Of a stretch of 62,285 bases of DNA, positions 17,564-27,473 are shown in pieces. The notes below the pieces were generated by a model. It was not told where the DNA came from, ran no database searches, and worked only from the letters and a program-made list of their open reading frames with translations. Every line of letters starts with the position of its first letter. Within the stretch, counting starts at the first letter, position 1. Both the position numbers and the translations under genes were made by a program. This stretch comes from Caldilineales bacterium (GTDB lineage Bacteria > Chloroflexota > Anaerolineae > J102), in the NCBI GenBank assembly GCA_024102915.1, contig JAGFJG010000129.1:1-62285 (forward strand), read 5' to 3'.

Positions 17564-19303
17564 ATGCTGACCGAACTGCACGTCCGCAGCTTTGCCATCA
17601 TCGACGACCTGCAGGTGGCATTTCACCCTGGTTTCAACGTGCTCACCGGCGAAACGGGGGCGGGCAAGTCCATCATCATCGATGCCATCGAACTGTTGCT
17701 CGGCGCCAGGGCCAGCCAGGAAATGGTGCGGGCCGGCGCGGAGATCGCCACCATCGAAGGGCTGTTTACGTTTGCGGAAGATTCGCAGGCCGAGATCAAA
17801 AACCGGCTGGCTGCTGAGGGTCTCGATGGCGATGACGACCTGCTGATCCTGGCCCGCGAAGTGAGGCTAGGCGGTCGCAGCGTGGCGCGCATCAATGGCC
17901 GGGCGGTGGCGCAGACTTTGCTGGGCGAGATCGGCGGCCAGTTGATTGATATTCACGGCCAGGGCCAGCACCTATCTTTGTTGAACCCACGACGGCACAT
18001 CGATTTCCTCGACGCCTTCGGCAATCACGAAGACGCCCGCGCTGGGGTTTCCGAACTGGTCGGGCGATTGCGCCAGGTGCGCGCCGCACTGGACGAATTG
18101 CGCCGCGATGCCCGCGAGATCGCCCGGCGTTTGGACCTGCTCAATTATCAGGTGGAGGAGATCGATGCCGCGGGGCTGGAAATCGGTGAGGATGAGAGCC
18201 TGGAGAGTGAGCGGCGGCGGCTGGCCAATGCCGAGACGCTGGCGCGACAATGCGCGGCCATCCAACAATTGCTGGTCGATGGCGATGGTGAAGCGCCGCC
18301 CGCGCTCGACCTGATCGCCGAAGCCGCCGGGCGTCTGGATAAACTCACGCGGGTGGACCCCGATCTGACGGCGCTTTATGCCCAGGCCGAGGATGTAAAT
18401 GAACGGCTGAACGATCTGGCGCGCGGGCTGGCGGCTTATGCGGACAGCATCGCCCACGACCCCGCCCGCCTGACCGAAGTGGAGGAACGAGTGGGGCTAA
18501 TCTCTCAACTCAAGCGCAAGTACGGTGATACGATTGCCGAGGTCATCGCCTTTGGTGAGGAAGCGCGAGCCGAACTAGAACATCTCTCCGGCCACGAAAC
18601 CCGCACCGTCGATCTGGAAATCGAAGAGGATGATCTGCTCCATGCCATTGGCCGGGAGACGTCCGCTCTTTCGGCTGCCCGCGCCGTTTCGGCGGAAAAG
18701 CTCAGCCAGGCCATCGAGCGCGAATTGGAAGACCTGCACATGTCCGGGACCCGTTTTGAGGTCGAGATGGCACGGACGCCGTCGCCCGATGGTTGTTATG
18801 TGGGGGATGGTCGTCTGGCCTTCGATGCCAGCGGCATCGACCAGGTGCAGTTCCTGGTCTCAGCCAACCCCGGAGAACCCTTGCGACCGCTAGTCAAAGT
18901 GGCGAGCGGCGGCGAGACCGCCCGGCTGATGCTGGCCCTGAAGAACGTGCTCTCTCAGGCGGACGACACCCCCACTCTGATTTTCGACGAAATCGACCAG
19001 GGGATCGGCGGACGTGTGGGCGCGATTGTCGGGCGCAAAATGCACGATCTATCGCAACGCCACCAGGTGCTCTGCGTCACCCATCTGCCCCAGATCGCCG
19101 CCTATGGCGACCACCATCTGGTTGTGCACAAGGAAGTCGAGTCCGCGCGCACGGTCACGCGATTGGACGAACTGGACGGGCCGCCGCGGGTGGCGGAGCT
19201 GGCGGCGATGATGGGGGCGAACAGCGAGGCGGGTCGGCTCTCGGCTGCGGAACTTCTGGCTGACGTGGGGCGTTACAAGCAGCAGATCGCAAATCCAGCA
19301 TAA
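17564..19303 (+). CDS. recN: DNA repair ATPase RecN
   Basis: 579 aa, slightly longer than the usual 550. RecN is an SMC-like ATPase of double-strand break repair. Walker A is GETGAGKSIIIDAIELLLGAR at the N-terminus, followed by LIDIHGQGQHLSLLNPRRHIDFLD, a central coiled coil and a C-terminal half with VASGGETARLMLALK (ABC-type signature), Walker B TLIFDEIDQGIGG and CVTHLPQIAAYGD. All are diagnostic of RecN. It converges on clpC and shares a terminator region at 19302-19334. Confidence 0.95.
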   Translation: MLTELHVRSFAIIDDLQVAFHPGFNVLTGETGAGKSIIIDAIELLLGARASQEMVRAGAEIATIEGLFTFAEDSQAEIKNRLAAEGLDGDDDLLILAREVRLGGRSVARINGRAVAQTLLGEIGGQLIDIHGQGQHLSLLNPRRHIDFLDAFGNHEDARAGVSELVGRLRQVRAALDELRRDAREIARRLDLLNYQVEEIDAAGLEIGEDESLESERRRLANAETLARQCAAIQQLLVDGDGEAPPALDLIAEAAGRLDKLTRVDPDLTALYAQAEDVNERLNDLARGLAAYADSIAHDPARLTEVEERVGLISQLKRKYGDTIAEVIAFGEEARAELEHLSGHETRTVDLEIEEDDLLHAIGRETSALSAARAVSAEKLSQAIERELEDLHMSGTRFEVEMARTPSPDGCYVGDGRLAFDASGIDQVQFLVSANPGEPLRPLVKVASGGETARLMLALKNVLSQADDTPTLIFDEIDQGIGGRVGAIVGRKMHDLSQRHQVLCVTHLPQIAAYGDHHLVVHKEVESARTVTRLDELDGPPRVAELAAMMGANSEAGRLSAAELLADVGRYKQQIANPA

Positions 19304-19334
19304 AAAGAAACGCCAGACCGGCGGGGTCTGACGC
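19302..19334 (-). terminator. Terminator between recN and clpC
   Basis: CGCCAGACC pairs with GGTCTGACG (one mismatch, five-base loop). On the minus strand it is followed by a T-rich run, so it mainly serves clpC. Confidence 0.7.
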
Positions 19335-19362
19335 TTCCGTTTGAGAAAAACTGGGATGGGCT

Positions 19363-21852
19363 TTAGCCGAGGATAGCTTCCAGGGCGTCGGCTTCTTCGT
19401 CCGAAATCATGTCCCGCTCTAGCACATCGAAATTCAATTCACGTTTCCCATCTTCGTGCGTGGCGCGGATGCGGTCGCCGGGGCGGAAACGTTCGGCCAG
19501 CAGGCCTTCGCTCAGCGGATCATCGACGTATTCCTGTATGCTGCGACGCAGGGGGCGAGCGCCGAATTTGGGATCGTAGCCTTTGTCGGCCAGGAACTCA
19601 CGAGCCGATTCGGCCAGCTCCAGCTTGATTTCGTGCTCGACCAGTTGATTGTGCACCCGCTTCAGTTCCAGATCGACGATCTTCGTGATGGATTCTTTGT
19701 CCAGGGCGTGGAAGACCATGATGCCGTCGAGGCGGTTGATGAACTCAGGCCGGAAAGTCTTTTGCAGGGCGTCCATCACTCGTTTGCGCATGTCCTCATA
19801 ATCGCCTTCGCGTTTCTTGGTATCGTCGTCGGTGATGGCGAAGCCCAGGCTGCCGCCATGACGGATCAGCGAAGCGCCCACGTTCGAGGTCATGATCATG
19901 ATGGCATTGCGGAAATCGACGCGGCGTCCTTTTGCATCCGTCAAATGCCCGTCTTCCATGATCTGCAAGAGGATGTTGAAGGCTTCCGGATGCGCCTTTT
20001 CGATCTCGTCCAATAGGATGACGCAATACGGGCGACGGCGCACGGCCTCGGTCAGTTGCCCGCCTTCGTCGTAGCCCACATAGCCAGGAGGAGCGCCCAC
20101 CAGTCGGCTGACATTGTGTCGCTCCATGAATTCGGACATGTCGATCTTGATCAGGGCGTCCTGCGAGCCGAACAGGAATTCAGCCAGATTCTTGGCCAGA
20201 TAGGTCTTGCCGACGCCGGTGGGGCCGAGGAAAATGTAAGTGCCGATCGGGCGCTTGGGGTCCTTCAATCCGGCACGGGCGCGACGCACTGCTTTGGCGA
20301 TGGCTTTGACCGGTTCATCCTGCCCGATGACCTGTTTATGCAGATAGGATTCCATTTGCAGCAGCCGCTCGCTTTCCTCGCCGGCAATCCGCATGACGGG
20401 GATGCCTGTCCACATGGCGACCACTTCGGCGATATCTTCCGGCTGCACCACCGGGCGTTCGACCGTATCCCAACTGGCCCGCATTTGCTCAAGTTGACCT
20501 TGCAGCTCGACCTCGCGATAGCGCAGGTCGATGGCGTGGTCGTACTGTTGTTGGGCCAGCGCCTCCTCCTTTTCGCGTTGCAGCGATTTCAGATCACGGA
20601 AGGTTTCGCGCAGGCTGGCAGCCAATGGCGTTTTGTACATGCGCACGCGGCTGCTGGCCTCGTCGATCAGGTCGATGGCTTTGTCGGGCATGAAGCGGTC
20701 GGGGACATAGCGGGCGGCGAAGTGGGCGGCCGATTCCAGGGCGGCATCGCTGATGGCCAGGCGATGGTGCTCTTCATATTTGTAACGAATACCCCGCAGA
20801 ATTTCGATGGTGTCCTCGATGGTCGGTTCTTCCACAAACACCGGCTGGAAGCGGCGTTCCAGGGCGGCGTCGCTTTCGATATATTTGCGGTATTCGTCCA
20901 ACGTGGTGGCGCCGATCACCTGGATTTCGCCGCGGCTGAGCGCGGGTTTCAGGATGTTTGCGGCATCGACGCTGCTGCCGGCGGCCCCAGCCCCAACCAG
21001 CATATGTACCTCATCGATAAACAGGATGGCTCCCGAATTCGTGATCTCTTCGATCACCTTTTTCAGGCGTTCCTCGAATTGCCCACGGTACATCGTGCCC
21101 GCCACCAGCGAGCCGACATCGAGCATGAGCAGGCGCTTGTTGAGCAGCGGCTCCGGCACATCGCCCATGACGATGCGCTGTGCCAGCCCCTCGACGATGG
21201 CGGTCTTGCCGACGCCGGGTTCACCGATCAGGGCGGGGTTATTCTTGGTGCGCCGGGACATGATCTGGATCACGCGCTCGATCTCGGTTTCTCGTCCGAT
21301 CACGGGATCGAGTTTGGCCTCTGCGGCGCGAGCGGTCAGGTCTAGCCCCAATTGATCGACGAGGGGCGTATCGCTCTCGATTTTCTTGGTTTCGGCCGGT
21401 TCACGTTGCGCCTGCAGGATGGAGCGGGCGGTCTGCGTGCGCACCCTGTCCAGGCTGACGCCCAGGCCGCGCAACACGTTCACGGCGATGCCCTCGCCCT
21501 CGCGCACCAGGCCCAGCAGCAAGTGCTCCGTGCCGATGTAGTGATGGCCCATCAGCCGTGCTTCATCGACGGCCAGTTCGATCACGCGCTTGGTGCGTGG
21601 CGCCAGCGTGGGCTTGCCAAAAGGCGGGCGCTCACCCCGACCGACCGTGCGTTCCACCGCCCGCACAACTTGCGACGGATCGACGCCAAGCTCGATCAGC
21701 ACTTTGGACGCGACTCCGTTCTCCTCTCGCACCAACCCCAAAAGAAGGTGCTCCGTGCCAATGTAGTTGTGGTTGAGACGCTGGGCTTCTTCCTGGGCCA
21801 ATTGCAGCACTCGTCGTGCCTTCTTTGTAAATCTGTCAAACTTGTCTGACAT
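19363..21852 (-). CDS. clpC: ATP-dependent Clp protease ATP-binding subunit ClpC
   Basis: 829 aa from ATG 21852, where AAGG lies nine bases upstream; the ATG at 21861 abuts that AAGG. Two Clp_N repeats are at residues about 5-140 ([18 protein letters not shown] and [18 protein letters not shown]). The first AAA module has [15 protein letters not shown], a UVR-like coiled segment sits in the middle, and the second AAA module has [15 protein letters not shown]. The C-terminal ClpB-D2 small domain completes it. It unfolds proteins for ClpP or refolding. I did not see a CtsR-type operator in the promoter region. Confidence 0.95.
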   Translation of the reverse strand: MSDKFDRFTKKARRVLQLAQEEAQRLNHNYIGTEHLLLGLVREENGVASKVLIELGVDPSQVVRAVERTVGRGERPPFGKPTLAPRTKRVIELAVDEARLMGHHYIGTEHLLLGLVREGEGIAVNVLRGLGVSLDRVRTQTARSILQAQREPAETKKIESDTPLVDQLGLDLTARAAEAKLDPVIGRETEIERVIQIMSRRTKNNPALIGEPGVGKTAIVEGLAQRIVMGDVPEPLLNKRLLMLDVGSLVAGTMYRGQFEERLKKVIEEITNSGAILFIDEVHMLVGAGAAGSSVDAANILKPALSRGEIQVIGATTLDEYRKYIESDAALERRFQPVFVEEPTIEDTIEILRGIRYKYEEHHRLAISDAALESAAHFAARYVPDRFMPDKAIDLIDEASSRVRMYKTPLAASLRETFRDLKSLQREKEEALAQQQYDHAIDLRYREVELQGQLEQMRASWDTVERPVVQPEDIAEVVAMWTGIPVMRIAGEESERLLQMESYLHKQVIGQDEPVKAIAKAVRRARAGLKDPKRPIGTYIFLGPTGVGKTYLAKNLAEFLFGSQDALIKIDMSEFMERHNVSRLVGAPPGYVGYDEGGQLTEAVRRRPYCVILLDEIEKAHPEAFNILLQIMEDGHLTDAKGRRVDFRNAIMIMTSNVGASLIRHGGSLGFAITDDDTKKREGDYEDMRKRVMDALQKTFRPEFINRLDGIMVFHALDKESITKIVDLELKRVHNQLVEHEIKLELAESAREFLADKGYDPKFGARPLRRSIQEYVDDPLSEGLLAERFRPGDRIRATHEDGKRELNFDVLERDMISDEEADALEAILG

Positions 21853-21912
21853 CGAACTCATCCTTGTAGATTGATGAAGGAATGCTCAGTGACGCAATCC
21901 GGAGTCGCCTTC

Positions 21913-21921
21913 ATTATAACA
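21913..21921 (-). promoter_or_regulatory. Extended -10 promoter of clpC
   Basis: On the minus strand TGTTATAAT fits TGnTATAAT, about 60 bp before the start codon; no good -35 box. Confidence 0.55.
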
Positions 21922-21972
21922 GAGACCCGTACGCGACCAGTAACGCTTACTCCGGTGTGCTTTTGGCCTGAA

Positions 21973-22022
21973 TTAAAAGAGGGCTATGTCCTTCGATCAG
22001 GCAGGACATAGCCCTCTTTCGT
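21973..22022 (-). terminator. Strong terminator after rpsA
   Basis: A perfect 17-bp stem (21976-21992 with 22003-22019; AAAGAGGGCTATGTCCT and its complement) with a 10-base loop is followed on the minus strand by TTTTAATT. Confidence 0.92.
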
Positions 22023-22065
22023 TTGCCCGATTACGTGATTCGGGCGGGATTAAGAGTTCGTCAGA

Positions 22066-23628
22066 TTAGCTATTGACCAAAGCCTCGGCTTCGACCGACT
22101 CTTCGATGACTATCTCGTCATCATTTTCAGAGGCCACGACATCCGCTACAGACTCAACGACTTCGACGACTTCCTCGCCTTCTTCGTTGACGCCGGCAAC
22201 GATTTCCTCGACACGGACTTCCGCTATGACGACTTCGCCTTCATCGGTTTCGGCAACTACCTCTTCAACCTCTACCTCGGCCTCTAGCACTTCGGCCTCG
22301 CTGAGACCGGTCGCCTCAACCGCCATCGCAGACGCCTCTTCGGCAGCAGCAAGCGCTTCGGCCATGGCGGTCGTCTCCAATTCGTCGTCATCGTAATCGT
22401 AATCCGATTCCTCATCGATCTCATCCTCGGACCAGGAAACGACTGCATATTCTTCCTCGGCCACGCGTTTCAGGCTGAGGCCCATGCGGCGTTTTTCAGG
22501 TTCGATCTTGATGATGCGCAGGGTCAGTTTCTGGCCCTCGTGAACGACTTCTTTGGGATGATTGATGCGGCGTTCCGATAGTTCGCTGACGTGAATGAGG
22601 CCTTCGATCATGCCATCAACGCGGGCGAACGCGCCGAAACTGGTGATACGCGTGATTTCCGCCTCGACAAGCTGGCCGATGGCGTAATTCTCGTGCACAA
22701 CCGTCCACGGTTCCGGCTGCAACTGGCGCAGGCTGAGACCGATGCGGCGGCGGTCGCGGTCAACACTGATGATCCTGACCTCGACCTCCTGGCCGATTTC
22801 CACCACCTCGCTGGGGTCCTGGATGCGGCCCCAGGAAAGTTCGGAAAGGTGCACCAGACCGTCAGCTCCGCCCAGATCGACAAAGGCGCCAAAGTTGGCG
22901 ATGCTGCTGATAACGCCGGTGCGGACTTCGCCGACTTGCAGGTCATTGAGCAGCTTGGCTTTTTGCACGCGCCGTCGCTCACGCTCGGCCTGCCGTTCTG
23001 ACAGGATCAGTCGATTGCGAGAACGATCAATCTCGATGACCTTGAGGTACAGGTTATTGCCCACGAGTTCCGAAAAACGATCATCGGAATCATCGCGCTT
23101 ACGGCCCTCGTCACTGACGAGCTGCGAGGCGGGGACAAAGCCCCGGGCTTTACCGAGGAAGACAATAACGCCGCCCTTGTTGAAACCGCTGACTTCACCT
23201 TCGAAAATTTCCTGTGATTCCAGCAGTTCTTCAGCGTGTTTCCAATCGTATTCCTGCAGCGCGCGAGAGAGTGAGAGCAGGGCATGACCCTCGCGGTCTT
23301 CAGGGCGCACAACCTGGATAAAAATGGATTTGCCCAATTGCAAATCCTCGCGAATCTCTTCGTCAACACGATCCAGGTCGCGAGCAGGGATGACGCCTTC
23401 CGATTTCGAGCCAATATCGACAAGTATTTCGTTGTCGTTGATGCCGACGATAACGCCTTCGATCATTTCGCCAACTTCAAGTTCTTTGAAGTTGAATGTG
23501 TCTTCATTGAGCAATAGTTCCATAGGATGGATTTCTTGCTGTTCGGTGTTAGCGTCATTTGGCTCGTTGAGCAGAGCGGGATTGACCTCCTGAGTTGTTG
23601 AATCAGAAAGTGGTTCGAGATTGTTCAT
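22066..23628 (-). CDS. rpsA: 30S ribosomal protein S1 with long acidic tail
   Basis: 520 aa. Four S1 RNA-binding domains lie between residues about 45 and 395: GMIEGVIVGINDNEILVDIG-like, EIFEGEVSGFNKGGVIVFL, GVISSIANFGAFVDLG, and AEITRITSFGAFARVDG. Domain 3 is the best conserved (GLVHLSELSWGRI). The last 120 residues are almost only Glu, Val, Ala and Asp, a tail not seen in the usual S1. S1 brings mRNAs with weak or no Shine-Dalgarno sequence to the ribosome. GGAGGAGAAGG ten bases upstream supports the start at 23628. It has its own promoter and terminator. Confidence 0.92.
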   Translation of the reverse strand: MNNLEPLSDSTTQEVNPALLNEPNDANTEQQEIHPMELLLNEDTFNFKELEVGEMIEGVIVGINDNEILVDIGSKSEGVIPARDLDRVDEEIREDLQLGKSIFIQVVRPEDREGHALLSLSRALQEYDWKHAEELLESQEIFEGEVSGFNKGGVIVFLGKARGFVPASQLVSDEGRKRDDSDDRFSELVGNNLYLKVIEIDRSRNRLILSERQAERERRRVQKAKLLNDLQVGEVRTGVISSIANFGAFVDLGGADGLVHLSELSWGRIQDPSEVVEIGQEVEVRIISVDRDRRRIGLSLRQLQPEPWTVVHENYAIGQLVEAEITRITSFGAFARVDGMIEGLIHVSELSERRINHPKEVVHEGQKLTLRIIKIEPEKRRMGLSLKRVAEEEYAVVSWSEDEIDEESDYDYDDDELETTAMAEALAAAEEASAMAVEATGLSEAEVLEAEVEVEEVVAETDEGEVVIAEVRVEEIVAGVNEEGEEVVEVVESVADVVASENDDEIVIEESVEAEALVNS

Positions 23629-23665
23629 GGAATGATAGCCTTCTCCTCCAGATGATTAGACGAAC

Positions 23666-23694
23666 AGTATAACGTGACCCCTAACAATTGGCAA
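23666..23694 (-). promoter_or_regulatory. Sigma70-type promoter of rpsA
   Basis: On the minus strand TTGCCA (23689-23694), 17 bp, then TATACT (23666-23671). Confidence 0.75.
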
Positions 23695-23758
23695 AATAGG
23701 GGACTTACTTAACAGATTGCGCCTGAAGTGCTGGATTTACCCGAATAAACGGGCCGTC

Positions 23759-24139
23759 CTAGGCCAATAAGGCGATGACTTCGATCTCTACCAGAGCGCC
23801 CAAAGGCAGAGCGCTGACCGCCACTGTCGAACGTGCTGGCGGCGAGCCGGTGAAATGGCTGCCGTAGATGGCGTTCACGGCGGCGAAATCGGCCATGTCA
23901 GCCAAAAAAATCGTTGTTTTGACCACGTTTTGAAAGTCAGCGCTCGCGGCCTGAAGCACAGCCTGCAAGTTGGCCATGACCTGTTTGGCCTGTGCTTCCA
24001 ACCCTTCGCGCAGCTTGCCTGTGGCGGGGTCAAGCCCAATCTGGCCGGCGGTAAACAAAAAGCTGCCGGTGGAGACAGCTTGAGAGTAAGGGCCGACAGC
24101 GGCGGGAGCGGAATCTGTGTGAATGATTTGACGAGTCAT
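23759..24139 (-). CDS. ridA: RidA-family enamine/imine deaminase
   Basis: 126 aa, the standard RidA length. RidA hydrolyses reactive enamines such as 2-aminoacrylate. Seen are GPYSQAV at the N-terminus, FTAGQIGLDPATGKL, VVKTTIFLADMADFAAVNAIY, and SPPARSTVAVSALPLGALVEIEVIA, with the conserved Arg (PARSTV) and terminal Glu (EIEVIA) of the active site. It lies 36 bp downstream of trmB and is probably co-transcribed with it. Confidence 0.93.
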   Translation of the reverse strand: MTRQIIHTDSAPAAVGPYSQAVSTGSFLFTAGQIGLDPATGKLREGLEAQAKQVMANLQAVLQAASADFQNVVKTTIFLADMADFAAVNAIYGSHFTGSPPARSTVAVSALPLGALVEIEVIALLA

Positions 24140-24175
24140 GAGAATTTCCTGTTGAGGTTTTGGGTTGAGGGCTGT

Positions 24176-24928
24176 TCAAGAATTACGGGTAAAGTAGAAA
24201 TACTGGTACGACCTGCCAACCTCGTCGCAATAAGCCTGGCGCGAGGTGGGAGCCGCCGCTTGAAATTGCAGACTGAGTTCAGGGTCATGGGAAAGAAAAT
24301 CGGCGCGAGCTGACATGAGGGCAAGAATAGCGTCGCCATAGCCAGGGACATCGGTGGCCACGCGCAGGATGCCGCCAGGCTTCAATAGATCGCTTAACGT
24401 ATCAACGAAGGGCGTGACAAAGAGCCTGCGCGCCTGATGCTTGGGCTTCCACCAGGGGTCGGGAAACAGGATGTGGATGACGCTAACGCTTTGGGGCGGC
24501 AGCAGCCGCGGGAGATCAAACCGGGCGTCATCATCCGAGACCCAAAGATTGCGCAGGGATGCGCGTGCTGCGCGTTGGGTGATGTTGCGCATCAGTTTCA
24601 ATTTGACTTCAAAAGCCAGAAAGCGGCGTTGAGGATGATGCGCCGCCCAATCCAGAATAAACTCACCCCGCCCGCTGCCGATCTCCACCTCGATTTCCCC
24701 TTCGCCGAGAGAGGCCTGCATTTGGGAAAGTGTGGCCGCATCGGAGGAGAGCAGGCGAAATGACTGGGCTGGCGGCGGCGGTAAGGGATGCTGCCAGCGC
24801 GGTCGCCGCCGCGGATCGCCGCCAATCAAGCCTTTGCCCTCATCATAACGTTCGGTATTCCGTTGCAAGCGCCCGAAATCCGTCTCAAAAGAGTCGGGGC
24901 CAACGCGATAGACAGTTCGATTGGTCAT
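24176..24928 (-). CDS. trmB: tRNA (guanine-N7-)-methyltransferase TrmB
   Basis: 250 aa. It methylates G46 in tRNAs using SAM. The SAM-binding segment is IEVEIGSGRGEFILDWA. The family block HILFPDPWWKPKHQARRL carries the conserved FPDPWxKxxHxxRR pattern, and a C-terminal YFYFTRN end fits. The N-terminus has an Arg/Pro-rich extension (RRRPRWQHPLPPPP) of about 50 residues before the core. The likely promoter is at 24959-24967. Confidence 0.93.
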   Translation of the reverse strand: MTNRTVYRVGPDSFETDFGRLQRNTERYDEGKGLIGGDPRRRPRWQHPLPPPPAQSFRLLSSDAATLSQMQASLGEGEIEVEIGSGRGEFILDWAAHHPQRRFLAFEVKLKLMRNITQRAARASLRNLWVSDDDARFDLPRLLPPQSVSVIHILFPDPWWKPKHQARRLFVTPFVDTLSDLLKPGGILRVATDVPGYGDAILALMSARADFLSHDPELSLQFQAAAPTSRQAYCDEVGRSYQYFYFTRNS

Positions 24929-24958
24929 GCAATTTCAAATCCAACAAAGCTCGCCCGG

Positions 24959-24967
24959 ATTGTACCA
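24959..24967 (-). promoter_or_regulatory. Extended -10-like promoter of trmB-ridA
   Basis: On the minus strand TGGTACAAT fits TGnTAnAAT, 31 bp upstream of the trmB start. Confidence 0.45.
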
Positions 24968-25120
24968 CGGTATATGGCCCTTTCGCCAGCCTCAGACGTT
25001 GAATGCCGAAATCATGTAAAACGCGCAGAGCGGCGGCGTATGCGCACAAGCAGGTTGGCGAGAAGATGCCATTGCCAAAAATCGTTTCATGTGAAAAACT
25101 TCCCTTGTCTTGAATCCCTG

Positions 25121-25129
25121 TGCTATAAT
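25121..25129 (+). promoter_or_regulatory. Extended -10 promoter of the nuo cluster
   Basis: TGCTATAAT, about 185 bp before nuoA. The gene-free stretch 24929-25313 otherwise holds the divergent trmB promoter and a long leader. Two small possible stems lie in the leader: CGGGTTATTACCCG near 25240 and CGAACCGCTG/CAGCGGTGTTCG near 25260-25295. Nothing else was recognised. Confidence 0.55.
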
Positions 25130-25313
25130 CCCGTCCGTGTTGCGCCCCTGGTACAACACTTGAACATTTACTTCACCAGCGCTTATCCGAATCATCTGGA
25201 ATCATCCCGACGGCGCTGTATATCTATCATGGGTATACGGGTTATTACCCGGTGAAGAATCGAACCGCTGAATCCAAACCGCCAGCGGTGTTCGATTTTC
25301 TAGGAGAAGTTGC

Positions 25314-25670
25314 ATGCTCAGCCAATATGGTCTCATCGGCGCCCTTGCTCTTGTTGCATTCGCCTTCCCTTTCATCGGATTGGCAGCGGCCTGGTTGCTA
25401 CGACCGAAGCGCCCCAATCCTGTAAAGAATTCGATTTATGAATGTGGTGTGGAGACTATCGGTGAGACGTGGGTGCAATTTCGGGCGCAATATTATTTGA
25501 TAGCGCTGATATTCGTCGTCTTCGACCTGGAAGTCATGTTTTTATTCCCCTTTGCCGTGGCTTTTGAACAGGTCGGCCTGTTTGCTGTTTTTGAAGCGAT
25601 CATCTTTGTCCTGATTCTGGCATTCGCCCTGCTTTACGCCTGGCGCAAGCAGGCGCTGGAATGGCAATAA
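25314..25670 (+). CDS. nuoA: NADH-quinone oxidoreductase subunit A
   Basis: 118 aa, three membrane helices. NuoA belongs to the membrane arm of complex I, near the quinone site. The conserved loop NSIYECGVETIGETWVQF carries the family Cys and Glu, and YYLIALIFVVFDLEVMFLFP is the conserved second helix. AGGAG six bases before the ATG gives a good start. It heads a membrane-arm cluster and is followed directly by nuoH, without nuoB, C, D, E, F or G. Confidence 0.95.
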   Translation: MLSQYGLIGALALVAFAFPFIGLAAAWLLRPKRPNPVKNSIYECGVETIGETWVQFRAQYYLIALIFVVFDLEVMFLFPFAVAFEQVGLFAVFEAIIFVLILAFALLYAWRKQALEWQ

Positions 25671-25716
25671 ATCGGGTTAGCGGCTAGTTATCCATTCTGA
25701 GCTCGGAGAATCATCG

Positions 25717-26916
25717 ATGGATTTATCCCAACTGGATCTTCGTCAAATAGGCGAGTTGTACACCCAACTCCTCAGCAATATGGGATTGCCGTCCGGCGTG
25801 ATCGATGTCAGTGGCTGGATCATTGGGGCTTTGCTGATTTTGATCTTCGCTCTGACGCTGGTGATTGGTCTGATCTGGCTGGAACGCAAGATCGCCGCCC
25901 GGATTCAGGATCGGGTTGGCCCCAACCGTGCCGGACCTTTTGGCCTGCTGCAAACTGTAGCCGACGCCATGAAGTTATTGACAAAGGAAGACATTACGCC
26001 GACGGAAGCCGACCGAGTGACTTATAACCTGGCCCCGGCGTTGTCCGTGTTCCCTGTCATCATGGCGATGGCCGTCATCCCCTTCGCCAACGGCGTTCTG
26101 GGAAGCGACATCAACGTTGGCGTGCTCTATCTCGTCGCCCTCGGCGCCATCACCACGACGGCGGCGCTGATGGCGGGCTGGGCATCAAATAACAAATATG
26201 CGCTGGTCGGCGGGTTCCGCACTGTGGCGCAATTGCTCTCGTACGAGATTCCGCTGGGGATGGCGATGTTGTTGCCGGTTCTGGCCGCCGGAACCATGCG
26301 CATGAATGGCCTGGCGGAAGCGCAGGGTCAATTCTTCGGCCTGGGTTGGTATATCTGGATGTTGCCTGCGGCTTTTATCATTTTCTTTGTCGCAGCCCTG
26401 GCTGAAGGGGAGCGAGCGCCGTTCGACCTGCTCGAGGCTGAATCGGAGATCGTGGCCGGTTTCAATATCGAATACTCAGGCATGAAATTCGCCTGGTTCT
26501 TCCTCTCCTTCTTCCTCAATTCGTTCGTCCTGGCAGCAATCGCCGCCACCGTATTCCTGGGCGGCTGGCAGGGGCCTTTCGTGGAGCAAGTGCCTATTCT
26601 CGGCATCTTTTATTTTGGGGCGAAGACCTTGTTCTTGTTCTTTGTCCTGGCCTGGGTGCGTGCAACCTTCCCCCGATTGCGTGTCGATCAGATGATGGCT
26701 TTTTGCTGGAAAGTCCTCGTGCCCCTGGCGTTGCTGCTCTTCATGTTGGTTGCAATTGTGCTCAAGATCGGTTTGCCCACCGCCCTCGAAGGCCCCGCCA
26801 TGTTGGCAGTGAATGTGTTCGTGCTGGCCTTCGGCATCTTCCTGCTGACCAGAGTCATGCGTCGTCGAACGCCTGTCACCAAACGAGCCTTCACACCTGA
26901 AATACCGCGACTCTAA
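25717..26916 (+). CDS. nuoH: NADH-quinone oxidoreductase subunit H
   Basis: 399 aa, about eight to nine membrane helices. It forms part of the quinone chamber and couples quinone reduction to proton pumping. The hallmarks RVGPNRAGPFGLLQTVADAMK and ERAPFDLLEAESEIVAGFN, with the acidic residues lining the quinone cavity, are intact. NuoI, which normally follows, is missing; nuoJ begins 14 bp downstream. Confidence 0.96.
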   Translation: MDLSQLDLRQIGELYTQLLSNMGLPSGVIDVSGWIIGALLILIFALTLVIGLIWLERKIAARIQDRVGPNRAGPFGLLQTVADAMKLLTKEDITPTEADRVTYNLAPALSVFPVIMAMAVIPFANGVLGSDINVGVLYLVALGAITTTAALMAGWASNNKYALVGGFRTVAQLLSYEIPLGMAMLLPVLAAGTMRMNGLAEAQGQFFGLGWYIWMLPAAFIIFFVAALAEGERAPFDLLEAESEIVAGFNIEYSGMKFAWFFLSFFLNSFVLAAIAATVFLGGWQGPFVEQVPILGIFYFGAKTLFLFFVLAWVRATFPRLRVDQMMAFCWKVLVPLALLLFMLVAIVLKIGLPTALEGPAMLAVNVFVLAFGIFLLTRVMRRRTPVTKRAFTPEIPRL

Positions 26917-26930
26917 AGGTAGACGTTGCT

Positions 26931-27425
26931 ATGGTAATGCAGATAATCTTCATTCTTGTCACTCTTTTCACGGTGGGCATGGCCGTCGGCGCCGTCACGG
27001 CGCGCAACCTCTTTCATGCCGCTCTGTTCCTGGTCGGCTCCTTCTTTGGCGTAGCGATAGTCTACATCCTGCTGGAGGCTGAGTTCCTGGCCGTATCGCA
27101 GATCATCATCTATATCGGGGCGGTGGCGACTCTGCTGGTGTTCGCCATCATGCTCAGTCGCAGCATGATGGGCCGTGAGGCGGGACAATTGAACCGGTAT
27201 TGGCCTGTTATCGGCATCGCCGTGTTCTTGGCGTTTGTGGCCTTGGCCTGGCTGGTCAGCGCCGCCAGATTCGATGTCAGCGTCCAGGCTGTCCCGCCAG
27301 ATGCGATCGCCCAGATTGGTCGCAGTCTGGTGAATGAATATGTCATCCCATTTGAGGTGGCTTCGATCATGCTGCTTGTGGCATTGATCGGCGCCATCAT
27401 GATCGCCCGTGAGCGGCATCCCTAA
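26931..27425 (+). CDS. nuoJ: NADH-quinone oxidoreductase subunit J
   Basis: 164 aa, five predicted membrane helices, membrane arm of complex I. The conserved third helix region AVSQIIIYIGAVATLLVFAIML, which carries the pi-bulge segment, is clear. The start codon is ATG 26931, 14 bp after nuoH. Confidence 0.94.
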   Translation: MVMQIIFILVTLFTVGMAVGAVTARNLFHAALFLVGSFFGVAIVYILLEAEFLAVSQIIIYIGAVATLLVFAIMLSRSMMGREAGQLNRYWPVIGIAVFLAFVALAWLVSAARFDVSVQAVPPDAIAQIGRSLVNEYVIPFEVASIMLLVALIGAIMIARERHP

Positions 27426-27447
27426 CCAGCGTCCTCAGTGACGCTGG
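27426..27447. promoter_or_regulatory. Intercistronic hairpin between nuoJ and nuoK
   Basis: CCAGCGTC and GACGCTGG form a perfect 8-bp stem with a six-base loop right after the nuoJ stop. It has no T run, so RNA processing or stability is more likely than termination. Confidence 0.5.
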
Positions 27448-27473
27448 AGAGACCTTGAGGAGGAAGAAACCCA

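Noticed and set aside
20056..21345. Long open frame on the plus strand inside clpC
   Set aside because: Antisense shadow of a fully conserved ClpC gene.
25255..25300. tRNA-like T-arm (GGTTCGATTC on minus)
   Set aside because: No acceptor stem or D-arm could be built around it; more likely a leader hairpin of the nuo cluster.
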